Part shown: in pieces, positions 1-12,261 of the stretch | How the letters are laid out: the number at the start of each line of letters is the position of its first letter | How positions within the stretch are numbered: position 1 is the first letter of the stretch | Assembly: GCA_025435555.1 (NCBI GenBank) | Contig: JAIWWG010000060.1 | Coordinates: 124,001-188,000 of the forward strand | Direction: 5' to 3' | Length of the DNA: 64,000 nucleotides | DNA from: Chytriomyces cf. hyalinus JEL632 | Taxonomy: Eukaryota > Chytridiomycota > Chytridiomycetes > Chytridiales > Chytriomycetaceae | Translations under genes and position numbers: made by a program | Notes under the pieces: generated by a model | Databases searched by the model: none | What the model saw: the letters and a program-made list of their open reading frames with translations, nothing else | What the model was told of the DNA's origin: nothing

Positions 1-3000
1 GGAGACTCACTAGCATAATCCGATTCTCGTGCCACTCCACAAACGTGTCAAAGTCAATCCACTCATCCACTGCGTTCACAATAATCCGCTGCTGAATCCA
101 GCTTTTTTCAGAGAGCTCATGTCGAACTCTCAAAACGACGCGCAACGGCCCGCTTTCTTCCACCGAGACAAGACCCAGCGGTGCGCCAGCGTCCCAGCCC
201 TTTTCGAGCTGGTAAGGTTCTACATCCCATGCGTCAAACTCTTTGGGAATGTCTTCAAAGATTTTGAACACGTTGCCAAGCTGGCTTGGAGCAACTATTT
301 CGCGGCTGCGCGTAAACAGAAAAGGAGCGGTATTAAGATGACTGTCCCAAAAAATCAAATCATCGCGAACCCACCCTGTAGATTTATGAATGAGAGACGT
401 GATTCGACCATGCACATCCACTGTAACCAAGATATGCTTATTTTCCACGGTGTATCCAACGTCATCGTGCCGAAGTTTAACTTCATCGACATTGAAATCC
501 AACTCTGACATGATGCGGATGCATGAAGTGTGGGGTTCCACTGTGCCAACTGGATGAATAGAACCACAAAACAGAATTAAAGTCAGATAAACTATTTACG
601 TCGGCATTAAAAAACAATTTTACGCACCATAAACAAGTGCGGTCCCAATTTTAGTCACTTGGTGAGTGGCTCTCATGGATCGAACAGAAGAAGCGCTGAT
701 TTCAATTAATGCATTCACAGGCCACGAAGTCGTGTTGAACACGCAGACGCCTACAAGCATTTGTAGAAGGTGTTCAGTTTTTAAAATTGCAAGATGGCGC
801 ATGCATAAAAGAAAGAAAAACGAGCTCACCATCGCGACCCTCCGGCTTTTTCGAGAAAATGTCAAACACGCTGGCACGCTTCTGGGGCGGGCACAGAAAC
901 CCAGCCCCAAGCCGATCCAACGCAACCTTGATCAGCTTCTCACAGCTCCTCTCAATGTCTCCGTAAATGACTTTGGCATCTTCGAAAACGAGGCCAATGC
1001 TTGATCCAGGCAAGACGTCATGGAATTGACACAACAACAACAGCTTCCAGAGTCGATCGAGTTCTTCCTTCGGGTATGCGAGATTGTAGTATGACGGATT
1101 CATTTTTGTTGCAACACGTGAGGATGGTTTCGAAACGGCTGCCAGACAGTGCAAATATTCCGAGTATCGCAAAAAGATTTCACCGCGTCGGTTCCCTTTT
1201 TTGACAAACCCAGCAGTGGTGTACTGGAAAAAAAAAGCCTTAACAGTTTTTACAATAAACGGTGTCTGAAATGCTCACAGTTCCGCGATGAGCTTCAAAG
1301 TACAGTTCTCCCTTCCATTCAACCATGTCCTCCGAAGTTTTCTCCAGCTTTTCAAAAAAGTCATTTGGCGTTCCGTAGGTGATCTTGGCAGGTAATCCCT
1401 CCAAATTCTCAATAAGCTTCAGTCGATCGAGCATGGGGGCTAGTGGGCCACCTCCACCATCACCGTTGCCAAAGATTACGACTGATTTCTTTGTGTACGC
1501 CTTGTCCCTGTTTCGGTTTACGCTGCATGTAACGGGCATTAGTGGACATTTTAAAGTAAATTCTCGATGCGAACCTGTCCACCACATCGGTAATTCTGCC
1601 CTGCGACATAATATTATCACTTGGAGGTAAATGTGAGATAATGGTCGACCCATCCAACCTTGTTTCAGTCACAGGAACGTTAGTTTGAAGTGACAAAGTG
1701 GCCATCAACAGAAAAGTTTACCCAGTCCACTTGAAAGTAGTATGCGGAAACTTGTTGATACGATTCCACGAAAGTTTTGTGGTGAGAAACGATGAAATGC
1801 CTGATCCAGAGCATTTCAACAACAGCACGACTTGAAGAAAAATCAAGAAAATCAACCTGCTTCCCTCGCAATTTGTGGGAGTTGGGCACTCTAAAGAACC
1901 ATTCATCAGATTTGGCCCTTATATATGTGAAGGAAGAGGGGTCACTCACGTAGCCAAATGTGTCTGGCAACCAAAAGACCTTGTTCCGCTCTCCAAAATT
2001 CTTCTCAAAGAATCTCTGTCCATACAAAAACTGACGGCAAAGCGCTTCACCCGTGGGCATGTTTGTGTCCATCTCAACCCATGTTCCACCGACTGGAACA
2101 AACTGACCTTTTTTCCCAAATGCCTGCATCTCTGAAAAAAGGTTGGGGTACAGCTGCTGAACCCATTCAAATTGCTGAGCTTGGGATGCCGTGAAGATGT
2201 AGTGAGGATACTTTTTCATGAGCGCGAGTTGTGTTGCGAAACTTCGTCCAGCTTTTCGTTTCGTTTCGTCAAAAGGCTGTGTTGGACAAGGTTAATTCCC
2301 TGTGTTGTTGCTCTCATCAAATCACGTTACCCAGAGCCATGCTTTATGATTTGCGCCGTCGCAAAAAACACACTCTCATCAGAAAACTTTCACGAACCAA
2401 CAACACAAACGCTACCAGCCTACCTGTATCTAAATGGCAGTTCCCTTCAAACACCAAATGTTCGCATGTAAGAAATGATAAACAGTTGTGGATAAAGTTC
2501 AATTACCGATCGCAATAATTTCGTGTCTTGCAGCATTGTCAGATCCTTTGCGATCCTCAAAGAATTTCGTGGCAATCTTCAACCCTTTCTCGACCGACCT
2601 GGAAACACCAAATGAATGATGAGTTGGAGCGAGTTCGGGTGAATACTGCAAGTGTCTCACGCTTGGTCGCCCACTCGAAAGGTATTTACAATCAAGTTTG
2701 CTGTGTAAAATGCGTCCGCATTCAGCTGTTGATCTTGATGACTTGCCTATTTTTCAAAATGTGTGAGCGTGTTGTCTACAAACACAGCCAAGCAAAAAAA
2801 TAACCTCCCCACCTTCACAATCTGCACAAGCATATCGAAATATTTAAACAATCCAGCGCCAGCCTCATTTGCAACGCGTAACTCGGCCGTTGAAAGTCGG
2901 AAATACAAATTGTTGTTGTTTGCCACGCCGTTGCGACCGTTGCACCCAATCTCAATGTAATAAGAGAATTTTTGACCCGACACGGCCGATTCGGTTATTG

Positions 3001-3702
3001 GAAAGTCGATATGCCAGTCTCCATCATCCGTTAGACTGCGGTTCGGGTGGCTGTCTCCGCCAGTGAGGCCTTGCAGGGGTTCTCCTTTGGTGCTCCACAC
3101 CATTCCTTCGCAGTCAGTGTTAAAGTAGAGAGAAACAGGCAGACCAGAGAGTAGTTCTGGTATCGTAATGTCGACCTTGGAGATGTGAAATCATGTGAGC
3201 CCTTTCCTTTTCTGTGGGTGGCGTAATGGGGGCCAAGCGCCGCGAAACGAGCGATACCTTGAACCAATGCGTCGACCAGCTTGGCCCAAACTCTTCGCCA
3301 AGCTTTGTAGGTACGAATTTGCCGCGCATGGCTTCATCGAAAGGTCTTTTAACGCGTGGTGAGAAAGTCAGTTTGAAGCAACTGAAAAAAAAACGACTTG
3401 AGCGACATACATTCTCCGCAAGTCCGGAACTGAAAACACGGACATAGACACTGCCGATTCAATTCTGTGAGAGTAATGCGATGGGGATAAGATGATGGGT
3501 TAACTGTGCATCCCAGTGTCTCCCCAAGCGCTAGCGGTCGAACGAACCGATGTTTCCACAGGACCGTGCGCATGTTCACATCCTCAAACGGGCCGCGCTC
3601 TAGAAACTTGTCGAAGCGGCTGATGGTAATGCCGCGGTGTTTCTGGAGCGTGTTGAGGTTGCTGGTGAGTGGTGGTGAGGTGCTCATTTCTTTTCTCAAC
3701 AT
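1..3702 (-). CDS. AMS1: Alpha-mannosidase, GH38, AMS1/MAN2C1 type (3' part off the window)
   Basis: A cytosolic/vacuolar class II alpha-mannosidase that trims mannose from free oligosaccharides and glycoproteins. Translation starts at 3702 ([11 protein letters not shown]); a second ATG lies at 3687. The N-terminal part has the family pattern [13 protein letters not shown] then [12 protein letters not shown]. The metal site [19 protein letters not shown] is spread over four exons, including exons of 21 nt (2424-2444) and 11 nt (2331-2341), all in phase. The next exon (2219 downwards) carries [22 protein letters not shown] and FWLPDTFGY, whose Asp is the expected nucleophile. The middle and C-terminal beta domains follow down to base 1, and the gene continues off the left edge. 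The family is about 1,000-1,100 residues long. Exon borders of the last third were not fully resolved. Assignment is confident; AMS1 and MAN2C1 are the same subfamily. Confidence 0.93.
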
Positions 3703-3830
3703 TTTGTTTTTTTACGCTTGGCTTTCCTTTCAAACCCATTTTGGCTAAACGGATGCTTGGAGATTTGTCACGAACACTCTGTGCACACTCACACACACGG
3801 AAAGCGACGAAATACTACATCCAACTTTTA

Positions 3831-6021
3831 TTACAGCAAGTAAACAAGGCTAACCATAAACAACACAACCGAAACCCCAATCTCAACAACCCCACTCGCC
3901 TTCTGATCCGTCAAAGCACACTGCAAACCTTCCTTCAACGGCACAAACACCGGAATACTCGCATTCACAAGCACTCCCGCATCCTTCATCGCCTGCATGG
4001 ACTCCTTTTTCATTGTACCGTTTGGATACTGTTTCTGAATCAATTCAACACGCGGATCATGGTCGCTGGAACAGTACGCGAGGTTGTTAGTTTTTGAGCT
4101 GGACATTTGCATGCAGCTGCCGATGCCTTTCATGGCGGGGTAGTAGGTGAGGAAGTTGAAGCACATTTCAGCGTCAGTGCCTGCGCCGTAGGTAGTATTG
4201 GCGGCGCGGTTTGCGTGTGATGCGTCAGTGGCGATGAATGTGCATTTGGTGATTAGGGTGTCGCCTCGTTTGATCACTGCATGAGGATCGATAGGGACAG
4301 TAGAGCCTTGAAAGCTGCAAAAGAAAACACCAAGTCAACAAAAAGGTTTGAAAACAATGCAAAGAAAAAAAACAAAAAACGAAACTGGTAGTCATAATGC
4401 TTCCGGATTCCCAGCGGTGTAATTTCATTTCCATCGCGAATGACGCGCGTGCTCATATTGTACCCGAGTCCATGCATGTGGAAAAAGTTGAAAACAACCT
4501 TCAAGTCAGTCACAAACTGGTTTGTGCATGTAGCTGGACAAATGCCATCTCTGGTGCTGGTGAAATCTGGAGAATTTCCAGGAATAACAAAATCATCGCT
4601 GTCATCTCCAAGCAAGAGCATTCCAATGTCATTCTCTCTCAGCTTGTCGGTGTAATAAAGCTGTGCAGTTCCTTCAGACGTCAGCAAAAACTTTACGCAA
4701 GTAGTTGAAATGCAGACTCTTACCCTCAATCCGCTTTGATCTACAACATCATTCACCAAAGTTGGGTTATTGTAGTGAACTTGGAGTGAATAGTACAAAA
4801 AGTTTCCATCTCCTGGCCCCTGCAAACACGGTTTCAGAAATCACGAAAAAAAAAAAAGAAAAAAAAATTAGGGTACTCACAGCGGGAAACCCTGCATCGC
4901 TTGGGTACTCTGTAACTCCTGCGCCAGGCGCCCACACAAACGTAATCTAAAAAAAATGCGCGTCAACATCAACTTTACACATTGGAAGTAACCGTGACAC
5001 TGGGGCTCACATGCTGACAATCATCCGGCTGAGGCAAACACTCATACACATCTCCCATCGTCGCATTCGGAGCCTTCGGACACGCCCACATGACAATATG
5101 ATGCACCAAGTCCAAACTCCCTTGGAACGATGAGATTCCTTCAAACGCCACAACGTGTCTCTTTGTTGAAAAGGGGAGCGCGACATGGGTGCAGTTGTAG
5201 TTTGTAGTTTGAGCAGGGACATGGAATGACGGCATGACAATGTCGATGGATTCATAGAGTGCCTTGTTGAAGGGGGGTGGGGGAGTCTTGGTGGGGTGTA
5301 ACACAAGTTGCGTATTCCCACGGTTCTTGACGTCATGCTTTGCCACGGAGTCGGCGGATTCTCCAAACGCCCTGCACAAGATATCAAGTCAGTCTGAGAT
5401 TCTTCCAAAAAAAAAAAAAAAAACGAATGTTTAATAATGATTGCAGGTTTACCAAATAATGTGGTGTCTGAAATCGGATTGGATGGTCGCGTCTTCTTGA
5501 TCGCAAGTATCCAACGGACGACTGAAAGTAAAGACCGTGTTGGAGTCCCCCTTTTTCTGAGGACCTTCCAAAAGCTGAGCATCTTGATGCGTGTCCGGAA
5601 TGGGATACCCCGCAGTCAGCGCGTACGAGTCCTGCAACACCAACAACACAACAAAGAGAGATCATCATCAACAACTACAACTACAACACAAATAGATCTC
5701 CCAAACCTGAATAACATAACTTCCAGACGCGTTTTTCTTCAAGATCCAGAGATCAGCTCCAGACATTCCCCCATTCTCAGAAATGCCAAGCCCAACCCAC
5801 GGGTTTGAGAACGCAGACGCATTGACATCCACTCCAAAGACGATGGAGGCAGGTGAAGTGGCATTGTTGATGGCCCAGTGCAGAGCAAAGTTGTTGTCGA
5901 TCAAGCTGCAGTGCGGAAACTGAGCCTCGTTAAAGTTGGCATAGCACGCGGTTGCAGCGACAGACGGAAGCAAGAGGACCACTGCTGCTACTAGTGCAGG
6001 AAGGGAAAGCTGTAGATGCAT
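3831..6021 (-). CDS. GPI-anchored DOMON / copper type II ascorbate-dependent monooxygenase (DBH/MOXD-like)
   Basis: Starts at 6021 with a signal peptide (MHLQLSLPALVAAVVLLLPS). A DOMON domain follows (FALHWAINN, WVGLGISENGGMSGADLWIL). Then come the two copper monooxygenase halves: LVHHIVMWACP belongs to the CuA half, and NFFHMHGLGYN with GDTLITKCTF and EMCFNFLTYYP belongs to the CuB half (HxH plus Met ligand). The C-terminus is a hydrophobic tail (GVSVVLFMVSLVYLL) typical of a GPI signal. In animals this family hydroxylates small amines or peptides with ascorbate as reductant. The substrate here is unknown; an extracellular, wall-facing oxidation is the inference. There are at least four introns. 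The order DOMON, Cu2-N, Cu2-C is the standard one, so the gene looks intact. Confidence 0.88.
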
Positions 6022-6256
6022 GCTCGCTCCAGTTGTTGGGTTTGATCGTGAGGTGGCTTTTTTGTCTTTTCAGGCAAGAATTTTTTTGGGTGTTTTTGTT
6101 TTTGTTTTTGAGCGATTTTAAATTGGGGTGGGTGTATACAACTCGAACTCTGTCGAAGAGCGCTGAATGAAAAAACAAATATGCAAGCGCACGCAAATCC
6201 AAATGTGAGCATCCTGTGCTGATGAAACTCATTCCCATTCACTCGTGTGTTCATCT

Positions 6257-7734
6257 TCAAGAGCGCCCGCTGCGACCTGCGAAAACGCGAAAAAGAAACA
6301 CGTCAGTGTGCAGCTGAGAAAATAAAGAGCGCAAGTCTTGAATCAAATTCCAAACCTGAACTTGCAACAGATCGACCTTCAGAATCACCATTGAAATCTC
6401 TATACGCGCTGACAGAGAAAATCGACACACGCGTTGCAGAAGTTGCAATCCGGCTGAGAACTCCAATAGATTTGTTATCAATGCTTCCGGCAGACAATGG
6501 CGCGCCAAAATCGTTGTGAATGGAGCCGGAAAGACTGAGTGGGCCGGGAAGACCCGATTCAGAAGCATAGAATTTAGTCTCGTACGCTGGTGGTGTTGGT
6601 TTTGATCTCAACCGCAAGTGAATGCAATAAAATCCGAGCAAAAACACTACTGCTACTGCAACGCAAATTGCAATGATAGCCGCAGTTGACAGCTGTTCGC
6701 CTTGATCCGAGCCCGGTAGGCCTTGAGTTTCATTGTCTGGTGAATCGCCTTCGGATACGGTTGTTGGAGAAAGGATTTGGTGCGGTGCGCGTGTTACATT
6801 CAGAGCTTTTAGCTCACTGGATATTTGAGCTACTGGCGCAGAAGCTACTGCTGACGTCGCAATACTTAATTCTGGTTTCGATGATGATGACGATGTGGAC
6901 TCGGCAGAATGACCAACACTATCCTTTTGTAAAGATCCAGACTTTGAGCCCGAAACGTCAGAGACGATCGATTCGATTGGCGATGACATTTTTGCATCAA
7001 CAGTGCTGCCCGATTGCGTTGCCGAAATTTCCTGATTCGAAACTACTGCAGGAGGAGGAGCATTCTGTACTGGGGCCGGAGCCGATTCAGGAACTGGTGC
7101 CGGGGCTGGGGCAGGAACAGGAGCCGGAGCCGGAGCTGCAGCTGGAACATGAACGGGAACAGGAGCCGGAGCTGGAGCTGCTGGAGCCGGAGCTAGAACG
7201 GGAGCCAGGGCTGGAACAGGAACAACCGGGACAGGAACAACTGGAGCTGGTACTAGAACTGCCATGGGTTCAGGCTGTGGAGCTGGAGCAGGTGCACGTG
7301 GTTGAGGTGCTTTCGCGACGGATACTTCATGAAGCACAGGTTGAGGAGCCGGTGCCGGTGCAGCAGCCTTTTTGACAGGCGGCGGTTGGATACCAAAAAC
7401 TATCGCAAAAAACACATTCAGTTGGGGGCCGTGGTCAACAATCCAAAAAGTCAAACTCAAAACACGTACCACAAGGCCGAGAATCCAGCCAATGAAAGCA
7501 ATCATAGTTATTCATACCGTCGTTGAAACCAACGCAGTCAAAGCGTGTGAAGCAAGGCTTATAGCAGTGGGACGCTGCTTCACTCCAAACGCTGCCACAG
7601 CGGTTTGGCCTATCGGGATGGGCAGTTAGCGATCCATCACGCACGGTGGGAAACAAAGACACTCACAGAAAAAAGGCATGGACAGACGCTACTGCGAGTA
7701 GCAGCAGCAGAGTCGTGGCTGGTATCGAGGGCAT
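6257..7734 (-). CDS. Secreted CGxxW-module protein with Pro/Ala stalk and one membrane span
   Basis: Exon 1 encodes a signal peptide (MPSIPATTLLLLLAVASVHA) from the ATG at 7734. After a short intron (donor GTGAGT, acceptor GATAG) comes a six-cysteine module, PNRCGSVWSEAASHCYKPC...DCVGF...DCFHWLDSRPC. After a second in-phase intron comes a long stalk of about 100 residues of APAP/VPAP repeats. A Ser-rich part, a membrane span (STAAIIAICVAVAVVFLLGF) and a basic/Ser-rich cytoplasmic tail follow. The CGxxWxxAxxxCxxxC pattern is a putative carbohydrate-binding module common in chytrid and oomycete secreted proteins. A wall sensor or adhesin is inferred from the layout: binding head, stalk, span, tail. 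The last intron is uncertain, so the stop may be 6257 or 6303. Confidence 0.75.
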
Positions 7735-8105
7735 CGTTTACTGTATGTCTAGCGAGGGTGTGCGCTGCTGAGAGAAGTCGAGAGGGGGGGTACTAGACGG
7801 AGAACAGGACCCCGTTTCGGTGATGTTTATTTAGTTGTTTCAGAAACTGTCCGAAACAGGTTTTTCGAAATGGATCAATTTTCTTTCGCCGAGGCTTTTC
7901 TCAGTCCGACAAAGCTTTATATCAGAGATAGGGTATCAATATGAGCTTATGTATCAGTTTATGGGAGGGTGCGAGAGAGGGGTTGTATATGTGAGATGGG
8001 GCTGTATGTGAGGATGTGAAGCAGCAGAGTCGACGTGCGTGTGGGAGCGGAGAACGCGACAGCTTCGAAACCGCACCACCCGCCCCCAATCCAACAGAAA
8101 GAAAC
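7735..8105. other. Intergenic stretch, nothing recognised
   Basis: About 370 bp between the start of the CGxxW protein and the stop of the first PIF1-like gene. It contains purine-rich GAGAGGGG-type runs on the plus strand and no frame that resembles a protein. It presumably holds the promoter of the CGxxW gene and the 3' end of the helicase gene. Confidence 0.5.
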
Positions 8106-10132
8106 TCATGCCAATTTAGAATAAAACTCCGCAACTGTCCTGTCTGCCCGAATTTTCGTCACATCAAAGTTCAGAACCTGTGGGAAAAAAAACAAAGTAA
8201 GTAGGAGCCTCAACAATTATCGTAAAAGTAACCAAGTATCACCCGCAGTCCATCTAAACACGTCGCGCGACTCAAAGCCACATACGCTTGCCCTTTTTCA
8301 AAGATCCGACCCAGATCCACCTGCACACATTGGAATGACTGTCCTTGGCTTTTATGAATACTGAGTGCATAACTCAGCATGAGCGGGATCTGCGTGCGAG
8401 ATGCTAACGTGACTCCTTCCGCATCTCGAATGCTCCACTCTTGTTTATACAGGCTCATTAGCCGAGTTTCTCGCGCCCCACCATGCACCTCGCCGCCGAT
8501 TGCACCGCCAGGATAAAATTCAACAACAACAAACGCTGGCTTACACTCAATGACAACTCCAAGTGACCCATTTGCAAATTCGAGCTCAGTATTCCCTCGA
8601 TAGTCCTCAGTTTTCAAGTTCCTAAGCAACATGACTTGGACGCCAGGCTTCAAGATCAGCTTGTCAACCGCCATGCAAGAATCTATCAACTTTTTTTTGT
8701 GCAATTCGGTTCCAATGTCATTTGCCTCGTACATTGTCTCCAATCCAGGAATGCTATTCAGACGTTCTGAATTCGCGAAGTGCACTTGATCGACCGTTGC
8801 AAACAGTTTCATTGGCTCCATTTGTTGGTTTGAAATCGGCCGAGAAAGAGACTTCAACAATTCCACGCTTTCCTTACTGGGACGTCCGACACGGACCTCG
8901 TTGAGCATCCGAATCAAAGCATCATCCTCTTGACGAAAAATCTTCTTGAGCTGCAACCAAAAAAATTACCCCGAGTCAGCCCAACAACAAAAAATTGTGA
9001 AGAGGGTCACAAGGAAAACGCTGGGAATGCAAACCGTGAGCATATTATTGCCAAAACAGCGATTCCAACTCTCAGCTTCGAAAGCAAACTTTGCAGCGTT
9101 CCCTTTTGCAATAGGCGGCAGCTGGAAAAAGTCTCCCGTCACAATAATCTACATCACCATGAGTAATATCAATGTATAAAACCCCGATGATGGCAGTAAT
9201 AAAAAGAAACCTGAATGCCACCAAACACATCCTGGTTACTTCTCACAATTCGCGCAGCAGCCTCCAATTTATCAAACGTCTCACCCGAGACCATTGAAAT
9301 TTCATCAACGACAAGAGCTCGCACGTTTAACCACCGCGAATGAGCTTTCAGGCTGTGAAGGATTCTTTGGGCAATCGTGGCAACAGACATTTTTTCATAC
9401 AAGCCAACTCCGACAAAAGAGTGCAAAGTGCATCCGCTAATGTTTACTGCGGCAATGCCAGTGGGCGCCGTGACAGCTACGTATCCATCGGATACATCTT
9501 TTAATCGAGAGATGATGTGTGAGAGCAAGTGGCTTTTTCCTGGGATGGAAAACGGGCAAGTTTTTAGTATACGGCCACTGAATTGCCTCTGGCAGAATTA
9601 TTGTAGATACCCGTCCCAGCACCACCCTATGGAAATCATAATTTGGAAATTAGAGACCAGAAAAATCAGTGAGAATTAGAGACAGCTCACAGTGTAAAAG
9701 ACATTTTCTCGACCGTCAACAACGCGATTCAGAACCTCGCGTTGAGTTTCCGTGAGCGATTGCGGGGGTTCTTTCCAAAAATGCAAACAAGTGAGTTTTT
9801 TCAATTGGGGGTGCCCTTTCAATCTTTGAAACACATGTATGCAAACCGGCCAATTTCTTTTCGTCAAGACACTGATCTCTTCGCTGACTGTCGCGTACAA
9901 TTTGAGGGAACTGTGAAGGTCTTCCAGACATGTTACGTGCAGGAATTCGAGCAGGCCCGGACTGCTGCATGGTCTGTGGAGGTTGAGAACCGTATGCCGG
10001 CGGCGGTGCGGGCCGTGATCCGTTATAGTCGCGTACCCCGGGGAGTCCGACGAGACCCGATGGTCTAGTGTCGCCTGCATTGGATCTGAGATTCAGTCCC
10101 TCAAGCTGTTGTTCCAAGCTGCGGCTGTCCAT
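8106..10132 (-). CDS. PIF1-like DNA helicase, copy A
   Basis: A 5'-3' DNA helicase of superfamily 1B, acting in genome maintenance and mitochondrial DNA upkeep. ATG at 10132 (MDSRSLEQQLEGLNL); the N-terminal part is Pro/Gly-rich. Motifs in order: LTETQREVLNRVVDGRENVFYT (Q-like region), Walker A GGAGTGKS split by an intron between G and K, VTAPTGIAAVNISGCTLHSFVG, the Walker B-like region LVVDEISMVSGETFDKLE, then PMKLFATVDQVHFAN, LKPGVQVMLLRNL, LSYALSIHKSQGQSF and AYVALSRATCLDGLRV. The last exon adds LNFDVTKIRADRTVAEFY, ending at 8106. The neighbouring copy B has the same domain order and shares intron positions (Walker A and the final VLNFD intron), so the two are tandem paralogues. The joint near 9800-9950 was not resolved. 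Confidence 0.9.
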
Positions 10133-10315
10133 GAGTCCGATCACAAATTTTTATCACTGAAAAGGCCCCAATTCAACGCACACACACACATCACTACACA
10201 TCACGTCACGCTTATTTACAACTGACTGAATACTTCACAAAAAAAGGGTGACCAAAAACAGAGTCGAAAATCAAAACAAACTAAAAAAAATGGGAAAGAA
10301 AAAGGCTGTTAAACA

Positions 10316-12261
10316 TCAAAGCAAACTCGTGTAAAAGTGAACTGCGCGTTTGTCCGCCCGCACTTTCGAAGCGTCAAAGTTCAACACCTGCGTTTCGTTT
10401 TTCCAATTCATTATCCATTCTCTCTTGTCCGAATTTTTTAAATTGGACGTACCTGAAGCCCTTCCAGACATGTCGCACGACTCAGCGCCACATACGCTTG
10501 CCCCATCTCAAACACTCTATCAAGGTCAACAGACACACACGGCAGAGACTGTCCCTGACTCTTATGAATGCTCAACGCGTAACTCAGCATGAGCGGAATC
10601 TGCGTCCGCGTGGCCAAGCGACTCCCATCCGCATCAAGAATACTCCATTCTTCCCTCTTCACTCGAACTCGGTGCATTTTAAATCCCGGGCGCAACGACG
10701 CGGAATCAAAAAAGTCCACAACAACTTCATCCGCAAGGCATTTCACAACCACACCAATGCTCCCATTCGCAAACGCAATATTGTCGGTTCTCCAGTTCTT
10801 TTCAACAGGCCTCTCATTCAGCGCTCCTTTGACACCTTTCAAATTTTTCAGCAACATGACTTGCGCGCCAGGCTTCAAGACAAGCTCCTCCGGGGCCAGA
10901 CAGCACTGCGACAGTTTGCCAACGTAATAAGGTTCGATTCCGTGGTCATACGCATTGTACACATGTTCTTGTCCCCGAATGTTTTCCAATCGCTCCAGGT
11001 TGGCTGCATGCACTTGATTGCGTGTGGCAAACAGTTTCGTTGGTTCAATGACCGCACCAGCAATGGGACGAGACAGGGATTCGATAAAGGAGATTGTTTC
11101 TTTGCTTGCTTGGCCGAGACGGATTTCGTTGAGAACACGAATCAGTTGTTCGTCTTTTTGACGAAAGATTTCTTTGAGCTGGAAAAACACCTGTTTAGAA
11201 AAAAAAAAAAGGGGTGGAATCAGATAATGAGAGTGAAACACTCACCGTGAACGTGTTGCGCTGAAAACAGGCAGCCCAGGACGCAGCCTCAAACGCAAAT
11301 TTCGCCTGCTTGTCTTGCTGGATCGGTGGAAGTTGGAAAAAGTCTCCCGTCACAACCAACTTAGCCCAAAACAAAAGCGCAAAAACAAACAGAGTGAGCA
11401 CCGGAGCAGTCGAAACTAAAAAAAAAAAAAAAAAAAGCACACAAAACCAAACCTGTATCCCACCAAACGGCAGATGACTGCCTCTCAACCTCCTCGCAAC
11501 CGCCTCCAATTTATCAAACGTGTCCCCAGACACCATTGACACCTCGTCAATGACCAGCACTTCCACCGATCTCCATCGTTGCAACGCTTTTTTGTTTTTC
11601 ACAGAGATATGTCTGACAATGGCATCGACTGATTTGGACTCGAACAAGCCCGCTCCGACAAACGAGTGCAATGTGCATCCTTGCACATTGACAGCGGCGA
11701 TTCCTGTTGGGGCGGTGACTGCCACACATTCTGGAGATGTCAGCGATTTGGACGTTTTCAGTTGATGTATGATTTCGGACAGCAAGAATGATTTTCCTGT
11801 GACATCGACGAAAATGAAGCATCATTTTAGGCATTTGGCGCATGAACGCAAGCAGCAACCAGTCGCACCTGTTCCAGCACCTCCCTATCCAAACGAGAAA
11901 AGGGTTTATGAGACACCAGAGGGAAACAGACAGTTGCCACTAAAAACAATGCAACACTCACCGTATAAAACACACTTTCCCTGTCCAAAGCAACACGCGA
12001 AAGAACCGCAAGTTGGCATGCCGTGAGTTTCGAATGATTCTGCAAGTCTTTAAAGATTGTCGAGGATATGGCAGGGAGACGAGGCATTTGCTTGAACGGG
12101 GATGTGGCTGGGGAGACGGCGGACGCTCTCGGCGAGCGCTTGGTCTTTTTCGCGCGTGCAGGGTCCATGCTGGAGAGGACATTGGAAATTGTAGCTGAGA
12201 TGCTGGTGTTCTGCTTGTGTTGGTGCAGCAGCCGTAAAACGCTGGGTGCTTTTACGGACAT
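10316..12261 (-). CDS. PIF1-like DNA helicase, copy B
   Basis: Second member of the tandem pair. The start chosen is 12261 (MSVKAPSVLRLLHQHKQN). The N-terminus is basic and Ser-rich, so a mitochondrial or nuclear signal is possible. Then come TACQLAVLSRVALDRESVFYT, Walker A GAGTGKS split by an intron at the same place as in copy A, VTAPTGIAAVNVQGCTLHSFVG, VLVIDEVSMVSGDTFDKLE, VVTGDFFQLPPI, PTKLFATRNQVHAAN, LKPGAQVMLLKNLKG, LSYALSIHKSQGQSLP and AYVALSRATCLEGLQV. The final exon is LNFDASKVRADKRAVHFY, ending at 10316. The stretch between the helicase halves differs from copy A by a short insertion (RPVEKNWRTDN). It lies 183 bp upstream of copy A's start and in the same direction. Which copy is the nuclear and which the mitochondrial enzyme cannot be told. 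Confidence 0.9.

Noticed and set aside
2331-2341. Loss of the zinc-binding His/Asp in the alpha-mannosidase
   Set aside because: At first the exon seemed to read ANHKAWLW; with the 21-nt and 11-nt exons spliced in, the normal motif NCHLDTAWLW is restored by ordinary splicing.
6686-7375. 229-codon plus-strand frame rich in Gln/Glu repeats
   Set aside because: It is the antisense of the APAP stalk repeat; repeats of this kind stay open in several frames, and the minus-strand model has signal peptide, splice sites and membrane span.
10498-11250. 250-codon plus-strand frame
   Set aside because: It is opposite the conserved helicase motifs of PIF1 copy B and has no protein-like motif.
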